Assembly (NCBI GenBank): GCA_963576735.1
Contig: OY755173.1
Coordinates: 5,860,873-5,924,872 of the forward strand
Direction of reading: 5' to 3'
DNA from: Bedellia somnulentella
Lineage: Eukaryota > Arthropoda > Insecta > Lepidoptera > Bedelliidae
DNA: 64,000 nucleotides
Within the stretch, counting starts at the first letter, position 1. Each line of letters opens with the position of its first letter. The notes beneath the pieces were generated by a model. The model worked only from the letters and a program-made list of their open reading frames with translations, was not told the DNA's origin and made no database searches. Below are positions 57,486 to 64,000 of the stretch, one piece after another. The position numbers and the translations under genes were made by a program.

Positions 57486-57514
57486 ATATATATACATATA
57501 TATATTTAATTTAT

Positions 57515-58082
57515 TTATACATATTCTCACGCCGTTAGTTCCCATTGGGGTAGGCAGAGACTATCGATCACCACTTTGTACGATCCTGGCAAACCTCTCT
57601 ACCTTCATTCACATCCATCAATCTTTTCATAATAATCATTTATTCTTCGTACTTCTGACACCTGCTTTTTTGAGCACATTTTCTATTTGATCCAAATGTG
57701 TCCTCCGAGGTCATCCTCTACTAACATTACCTTCCACATTGGCTCTATAGATCTCTTTTACCAATTTACTGTTTTCCATCCTCTCTATATGCCCAAACCA
57801 TCTCCACATTCCTTTTTCTATCTTTCTTACAATATCATCTTTTACACCACACCTTTCACGAATCATGTCATTCCTCACACAATCACGTAACCTCACATTA
57901 CAAACTTTTCTGAGGAACCTCATTTCTACTGCATTTACTCTGCTTTCATGCTTCTTCTGCCACACCCAACATTCACTGCCATACATAAGCGTAGGAACGA
58001 GAACAGCATCATGCACAGCCATTCGGGCCTTTTCGGACACTGATTGACTAGACATGAGACTATCCAGTGCTCCATTTACTTA
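57515..58082 (-). pseudogene. RTE LINE 3' part, minus strand, frameshifted
   Basis: From 58055 downward: [60 protein letters not shown], ending with a frame change at about 57711 and then the usual tail CTACCCCAATGGGAACTAAC in reverse. It aligns with residues 125 onward of the protein at 40325-41217. Confidence 0.88.
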
Positions 58083-58104
58083 TTTTTACTATTATTTTTT
58101 TTGA

Positions 58105-58265
58105 AGTTGGTTAAAAAGGGGTAGCCTGAGCTTACGGATGTTGGTGATGGGTCTCTAACCACATTGCCCAACAACCACTTAAAAGCCCCAATACTCTAAG
58201 TCACCTATCACCGCCCAAGGGAACAATCGAGTAGTGCAATCCTAAGCAAACACTGCACAGCTTAA
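58105..58265 (-). repeat. Degenerate RTE-related SINE
   Basis: GGGGTAGCCTGAGCTTACGG, GTTGGTGATGGGTCTCTAAC, then CAAACACTGCACAGC at the head. Confidence 0.65.
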
Positions 58266-58789
58266 TATACTCAAAATAATGTTAATTAACTGCACACACT
58301 TTATGTGAAACTTACATTATCTAAATACCATGAATGCAATTCATTATGTTCCAACCATCTCAATAGTCATATAAATTGAATTTAAATATGAAACTCAACT
58401 CCATTCAGCCTAGCTTATAAAATTATATATACTTATTATATTGTGTGTTTTTATTATATTATATATTTCATTAAACTACATCATATTTAAAGTTACTAAG
58501 AAAGTGAGCTAAGTGGATGGTAAAATGCAGTACTAACTGCAGTACTAGTGTAACAATATACCAATAATTTTTGTAAAGCAAAGCTTTCATTTATTTCTTT
58601 CCCTACATTTCTTCACCCTTATATTATATGCCCTTTTTCACCCAGTAAGAAGTTAAGTGACAACATGTAGTTTTGTGTGAATATGTTAATATGTCAGCAA
58701 AGGACAAAAACTGAGGAAACATTAAGATTAAATACAGAACATATTTCGAAGGCAGGCATACAAAATGGGAAGAAGGAATGGGTATGTAT

Positions 58790-58890
58790 GAAAAGATCAG
58801 AGAACATAAATGAAGGTTGAGCGGGTTGCCATCATCAAACAAAGCTACAATTGATAGCCTATACCAACCCCATGAAAACTAATCTGTTCA
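58790..58890 (+). repeat. Degenerate RTE LINE 3' tail
   Basis: GAAAAGATCAGAGAACATAA, CAAAGCTACAATTGATAGCC, ACCCCATGAAAACTAATCTG, ending ATGTATGTAAG. Confidence 0.55.
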
Positions 58891-59957
58891 TGTATGTAAG
58901 TATTTGTAGTGTAATAGAAGTCCAATTTCAACATTTTAAGTAGTACTTTGACAAGAGAGAACACATACTGACAACAGCTAATCAATCTTGCTGGATTGGA
59001 GTCTCATATAAAAAGAAAATGGAATATTCTATCTTGATACTGAGATTTATCAATGAATCAGCTTATTTAATTATATTTTTTTTTCTTATTAATAAAGAAT
59101 AAGTGTTGTACAACTTTACTCAGGGTTCATGGGCTTTTACAGAGAGCAATGGGAGATGAGGCTAAATACCAATCTACAACCATTTCCTTTCTTATCCATC
59201 CTATTTTATTTTGACCCCATTCCTTCATATTCCATCCTATTCTTATTACAATTACAATTATTACTGCACTATCTAAATCTAGCCATTTTTGGGATTTAAG
59301 GATCTACCATATTATGTAGGAAGGGAGGGACTACAGAACCCTTAACTAAAGTGAAGGACATTTTTTTCAGATACTGATAACAAGTGATGAAATCATTATG
59401 CATTACTACAAAAAGCAGAGTTATGGAATATAATTACAAAAAATGCTAGCTGTTTGTTGACTCAGATGAATGCTCTGTACTCAAAATGTTAATATTTGTT
59501 TAAAAAACGTTATGGTTTCTCTAAATTAAAATTAAGCGAATATTATTTGGAGATTACTGATGAGCGTAATTAACGTAGCGTAAAATGAAAATATAAATTA
59601 ATCATCTTAATTTTGATAAATGAATACTCACAGAAATATTTACATCATCGCTCACAGTTATGACCTTGCTGATCAGTCACTTAGTCACTTAATAATGGAA
59701 GAAGTTTATAACAGAATTGACTATCTAAACACACTTTCATTTAAACTTAACATATAATTCAGCAGCTTACACGGGTTTTCTTACATTTATTATCTCAGAA
59801 ATTCATACAGACATGGTAAAAAAAATTGTTCAGCTCAATAATCAAAGAATTTAAAATCAAATTATTCCTATTCTATTCTATTCAATCTTAGTCTGTCATT
59901 TTAACCTCATTCAACTCACAGATCAATACTACAGCACATACATTATTATTAAGCCAG
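58891..59957. other. milton 5' flank or intron, nothing recognised
   Basis: AT-rich; TATTCTATTCTATTCAATC at about 59867 resembles the tail repeat of the LINE at 54330. No gene. Confidence 0.45.
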
Positions 59958-59971
59958 GTTTACACTAACCA

Positions 59972-60342
59972 GTAAAACGACGTGATAGCTCAATGGGTAG
60001 AACACCGGTTAACGTGCAAGCGACTAGTATTCAAATCCCGGGTCGGGCCTACACCAATTTGTCTTTTCTAAAGACATATGTGTGGTTAATTTATCATGGT
60101 TGTTAACAGTGAGGGAAAACATCGTGACGAAACCCACATGACTGAGTTGTACTTAGTCATGACAGTGTATTAGTACAAAACGGCGATAGGCCTGCCCCCT
60201 GTCACGTGAGTACACTGTCCATGCAAAACGTGGGTACTCTGAACACCAGGTGACAAAGTCACGTGATGTTCAGAAGTATTAGTACCTCTGCCAACCCCTT
60301 AGGGGATATTCGGCGTGAACTTTTATGTTTATGTTATGTTAT
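59972..60342 (+). mobile_element. tRNA-headed SINE, complete, with 14-bp target duplication
   Basis: Head CGACGTGATAGCTCAATGGG (A box) and a B box at about 60028-60042 (GTATTCAAATCCCGG), body with GGCCTACACCAATTTGTC, 3' end GGATATTCGGCGTGAAC and TTATGTTATG repeats. GTTTACACTAACCA stands at 59958-59971 and 60343-60356. Best reference copy of the family. Confidence 0.93.
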
Positions 60343-60390
60343 GTTTACACTAACCATGTTCCTACGGATTAGTATATACAAGTCAAGATG

Positions 60391-60614
60391 TTGTTTAGTG
60401 TCGGCTTAGAATAACACTACCGTCTTCCAGTGGGTGTACGTAAGAGGCGACTAATGGTATTGGGGCTCTTAAGGGATTTTAACCCATTACCAACAACCTT
60501 TATTTTACCATCTTTTCCCCACTTAACTTTCCAAAAGTGGCGGAAGAATTTCTAATTCCTTAGCTCTGGCTACTCCATCTTGGGATTTATAGCCGTGAGT
60601 ATATGTATGTAAGT
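60391..60614 (+). repeat. RTE-related SINE with small internal deletion
   Basis: TGTTTAGTGTCGGCTTAGAA through GCGACTAATGGTATTGGGGC, missing the GGCGATGCGGTTGGAG part, to TTATAGCCGTGAGTATATGT. Confidence 0.83.
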
Positions 60615-61094
60615 CAAGCAAATAAAACAGTCTCAACTATCATCGAACCTATGCATGGACGTAGCCAACAAAAGCTCAGGGTGGGGCAGGAGTCTTAATT
60701 GAAATAATATGTTTCTTGTAACTTTCTTATTTTTTTTAACAAACGAATTTTTATCTAAAACTGTGATCATTCTCTAATTTAATTTTTAATTTAAATTTAT
60801 TTAAATAATGTACAATAGCAGTTAACACAACAGACATAATAGTTATTAATTTAACATTAATTAAAATTTTGTTGTGAAAACCATAAAAGGCGTACATGAC
60901 GTTGTCAAATAATATTATCTTAACGACAACACTGACTTAAAACTGTAGTATCTAAATATATAATTTTATTGTAACAATATTAGGTAGTTGGTAGTGTTCT
61001 GGCGTTTTCTAGGCGTAAGGGCTGGCATTAATTGGTTTGTCCGATCTTCCAACCTGAAAAATCCAACCTAGGTTGGATTCTCGGAATTGTCTAT
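60615..61094. other. milton 5' flank or intron, nothing recognised
   Basis: AT-rich, except CCAACCTAGGTTGG at 61063-61076, a perfect short palindrome. Confidence 0.45.
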
Positions 61095-61278
61095 CCTAAT
61101 AAATAAAGAATAAATAAAGGAAAGAAATATTTCGATACAGGCGGGGATCGAACTCAATTGCTTTTCAATTGGGTAGCTCAATTGGCAGAGCGTCGGGGCG
61201 TCTACCCGAGGTCGCGGGTTCGATCCCCGCCTGTGTCGAAATTTTTCTTTCCTTTATTTATTCTTTATTTATTAGTAA
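61095..61278. mobile_element. tRNA-carrying fold-back element, copy 7, split by a Helitron
   Basis: Left arm AATAAATAAAGAATAAATAA, GGAAAGAAATATTTCGATAC, AGGCGGGGATCGAACTC mirrors the right side (tRNA-like unit about 61167-61238, then TTTTTCTTTCCTTTATTTAT and TTAGTAA). The remainder of the right end, TAATCCCCACATGAGGTTTT, continues at 62402 after the Helitron. GTCTATCCTA stands near both outer ends (61087-61096 and 62445-62454). Confidence 0.85.
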
Positions 61279-62401
61279 CTAGCGACCCGCCCCGGCTTCG
61301 CACGGGTGCAATGTCCTTATACACAACGTTCACAGCTTTTTGTCATTGGCCAATACAAACAGGTTTTGCTTAGACGTTACTCTTGACAGCGCGACATATA
61401 ATTGGCCGTGTGAAAAACACTCAACACTCAAGTCTAATCCTGCAACGTTAAAAGTTTGACTCTGCGATTTATTAATGGTCATTGCAAAAGATATCTTTAC
61501 CGGAAATTGTAGGCGTTTAAATTGGAACGGTAAATCAAATGGTACCAGAGGAATTCGGGGAATTAGTACATCTTCTCCGGTACCACATCCGGTGAGTATT
61601 GTGCACTCTATTATGAATTTTTTTAGTGATTTTACCAGCAAACGTGTGCCATTGCAGAGCTTAGGAGGATTCAGATTTCTTAATAAAATAACAGGACAAC
61701 CTACAAAAGATACTTATTCTATTCAGTTTAATTAATTCTTGATATTTTCCTCGCTAAAGAGCTCCGATAAACGCGTGCGATCGCTGCAAATCATAAAGTG
61801 CTATAAGGCGAAGCGCGGCCATCGACGCGCTATTTGTAGGCACGCGCCGCCCGGCGCAAACAACTACGACCCTGCATTTTAAATTTGTAATATCTTCGGT
61901 AATATTCACTTAAATTACATGCTGTAAAAAGCATATTGATCTATAATAAATGCACAATTTATTTAAGGTACTTAATTGGATAAGGATTAATGCTGTATTG
62001 TTTAAAATCACTTCTAAATAACCATTTTTTAGTAAAGAATAAAAATGGTTATGCTGGGTTATCCCTAAGAGATAGACATATACCATCGCGGACTTTTTTG
62101 TTGAAATTTTTAAGGTGAACAATACTGTAGTACATTATTTTGGTCTATCTCGTAGGGTTCAGCCAGCGTTTGCAATATAAGCGCAAAAAAAAACGTGCTT
62201 ATTTACGACATCACATTAGAAACCTTTAATTTTATCAGTGTTTCTCTACTATATTATGCATTTATTATACATACAAACCTTCCTTAAGAATCACTCTATC
62301 TATTAAAAAAAACCGCATCAAAATCCGTTGCGTCGTTTTAAAGATCTAAGCATACATACGGACATACAGCGAAAGCGACTTTGTTTTATAGTATGTATTG
62401 A
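61279..62401 (-). mobile_element. Helitron with Pif1-like helicase remnant, minus strand
   Basis: 5' end TCAATACATACTATAAAACA at 62401 and 3' end GAAGCCGGGGCGGGTCGCTAG at 61279 (last 19 bases from 61297), between A and T. Family member of 8721-9772. Unlike that copy it keeps, at 61641-61330, the C-terminal end of the Helitron helicase. Confidence 0.88.
61330..61641 (-). pseudogene. Helitron Rep/helicase C-terminal remnant (Pif1-like)
   Basis: Reads CTILTGCGTGEDVLIPRIPL, LQFPVKISFAMTINKSQSQT, FNVAGLDLSVECFSHGQLYV, ALSRVTSKQNLFVLANDKKL, then a stop. This is the last helicase block of Pif1-like proteins (FPVKISFAMTINKSQSQT and HGQLYVALSRV, helicase motifs V-VI). The Rep domain and motifs I-IV are absent, so it cannot act alone. 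Confidence 0.9.
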
Positions 62402-62524
62402 TAATCCCCACATGAGGTTTTCATGAACAAAAAGATTTAAAATCGTCTATCCTAGTATTCAAATTAGCTAGGTTAAATGAAGCATGAAGTTTCGTTGAGT
62501 ACAAAATACTCAACTAAATCGCGT

Positions 62525-62740
62525 ACATCTCCGAAGGGGTAGGTAGGGCGCATATTAATGGTTTTGAACATCACGAGTAATTTTTGTCATCTAGTGTTTA
62601 ATGTTTACGTATTGCTTTAACATTTCTTGTGATGACGGGATGGCCTCTCGCCGCTTTGTACGAATAAACTGCCACATTTTGGTTAGGGACTTATGGACAG
62701 TTTCCTGTCACAGTAAAGAACCTTGATAAGGCTTTTTGAG
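62525..62740 (-). repeat. Degenerate tRNA-headed SINE
   Basis: ATCTCCGAAGGGGTAGGTAG, TTTTGAACATCACGAGTAAT, GCCGCTTTGTACGAATAAAC, CACATTTTGGTTAGGGAC. Confidence 0.6.
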
Positions 62741-63651
62741 AAGTAGACATATTATTTTATTATTACTATGACAATAGGCTATTTGACTAAGTTTTGAAAA
62801 CTAAACGGTGTAAATTTGTTTATAAGGAGCCCTAAAAAAATATTTTTATGTCTTCATTTTAGCTATTTTATTAAAAAAATCGAAAAAGAAAATGCAATAT
62901 TTAAATGTACCGCGAAAACGCGACTTTAAGTAATATGGCGTCAATTCCGCATTAAACACCAATGAGCGAAGCGAAAAACAGTCTGTTTATGTGCAATCTA
63001 CGTCATTATAGAAATTGCCAATCACGGTCGTTTTTAGTCACGTGACACTGACAGTTGCATCAAAAATACTTATTTTAGAAGACGGATTATAGTGAAATAA
63101 TGCAATATTATTATCTCGCATTATTACATATTGCTCCAAAAAAGAAATATTAAGACTAATGAAATAAAATAAATGTATATTTATATTACCAAATAGCCTA
63201 TTATATATATTTAAAAAAGACACACAATTTAGGATTAAGAAATGATAAACAGGTGCAGGTCCTACTTAGTCCGTTTGCCCTCCCTTAAATCCAGCCCTCT
63301 GCGATTCACGCAGTTAAAATTAGTTCTTAGAAAGTACAATTTTGAAAGAAAGACTAGTGGCATTAGTAAGGGACACCAAATCTACAATAAATTAAATTAT
63401 CTTAAATATTGAGTTGAATTGAAACATGATTAAAATCGACTAAGATAAGCTAACTATACATTACATATATCACACACAGCAACACTAGGGAGTGGCAACG
63501 TTGCATTGTAGTAAATACGACACAGCATGACAGCATAGCGCGCCGCGCACGACAATTGCCTTGCCTTTTGTGTACTTATGTACTTATTTTTTTAAACTTC
63601 CAGAAATTATCCAATAAATAACTAACGTTTTTAAGAGTAAAAGTTATTGAA
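62741..63651. other. Upstream region of the right-edge gene
   Basis: AT-rich up to 63470; GC rises at 63490-63570 (AGCGCGCCGCGCACGACAAT), a likely promoter or 5' UTR of the gene starting at 63652, possibly shared with milton on the other strand. Inference only. Confidence 0.35.
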
Positions 63652-64000
63652 ATGGAGATAAATATTGATAACATATTTTATCATACAATAAAAGCATCAT
63701 TGAGTGAGTATGCGTGGTTTTCCGATGATTACTCCTCAAAGTCAGGTGGAAACATATATGCCATAAATGAGAGTAATGGAGTATAATAATTTAATTATAC
63801 TAATTTTATCTATTCATTATTTTCAGGACCATTCCAAGAAGGATATATATTTTTAAGGAGCAAATATGGAGAATATGTTAAGAAAATCATTGGATTTTTA
63901 TTAAACTATCCTAGAATGGCCACAGTTTTGTTTGTTGGCATCATGTTTGCGTTTACGGCGGCTATTATTTATTCCTTTTTACTTATACTTGCTGTCATGG
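63652..64000 (+). CDS. Small membrane protein, first two exons (partial; possibly LDAF1/promethin-like)
   Basis: Exon 1 (63652-63703) opens MEINIDNIFYHTIKASL and ends TTGA/gtgagt. Exon 2 starts at 63827 after tattttcag; the split codon makes arginine, and the frame runs to the window edge: PFQEGYIFLRSKYGEYVKKI, IGFLLNYPRMATVLFVGIMF, AFTAAIIYSFLLILAVM. An alternative donor four bases on gives a stop in exon 2, which supports this one. A short polar N-terminus, an amphipathic YGEYVKKIIGFLLNYP and a long hydrophobic stretch resemble the membrane-hairpin proteins of the promethin (LDAF1) type on lipid droplets, but this is an impression of pattern, not a match I can prove. The remaining exons lie to the right. 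Confidence 0.65.

Overview
The window is eukaryotic and almost certainly from a lepidopteran (moth or butterfly). It is AT-rich, its genes are split by GT-AG introns, and its spacer is crowded with repeats of lepidopteran type: RTE-clade LINE fragments ending in ATGT repeats, a swarm of short elements sharing that LINE's ends, a tRNA-headed SINE, Helitrons with CTAG 3' ends, and small inverted-repeat elements. Species was not determined. A 200-base N gap lies at 28345-28544.

Three host genes are supported. (1) IFT81, minus strand, start codon at 14148-14150, seven consecutive coding exons down to 1032. These give the N-terminal calponin-homology-like region and the first half of the coiled coil (376 codons); the C-terminal half lies beyond the left edge. 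(2) milton (TRAK family, kinesin adaptor for mitochondria), minus strand, fourteen coding exons from 56948 to the stop at 17878-17880. Every junction keeps frame, giving 836 visible residues; the first exon with the start codon was not found. (3) At the right edge, plus strand, the first two exons (63652-63703 and 63827 to the edge) of a small protein with a long hydrophobic segment, identity uncertain.

Mobile elements by region. 0-5.6 kb (IFT81 introns): a large inverted repeat, three tRNA-carrying fold-back elements, a LINE tail touching an IFT81 splice donor, and a 671-bp Harbinger-like element with TAA target duplication. 8-15 kb: a fold-back element, a Helitron, a cluster of tRNA-headed SINEs and a dead Tc1/mariner. 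19-23 kb: SINEs and a mosaic array of partial copies of one milton exon. 33-43 kb (a milton intron): tRNA fold-backs, a second fold-back copy, a Helitron with tandemly duplicated 5' ends, and a young RTE LINE with 12-bp target duplication. 50-57 kb: a Helitron inside a Helitron, a Jockey/CR1-like LINE end, and a MULE transposase relic split by a SINE. 57-63 kb: RTE halves in inverted order, an intact SINE with 14-bp target duplication, and a Helitron with a Pif1-like helicase remnant inserted exactly into a tRNA fold-back element.

The genes do not form a pathway: IFT81 builds cilia (in insects, mainly sensory neurons and sperm) and milton moves mitochondria along axons. The most noteworthy structures are the tRNA-bearing fold-back family, the degenerate milton exon array, and the dated chain of nested insertions.
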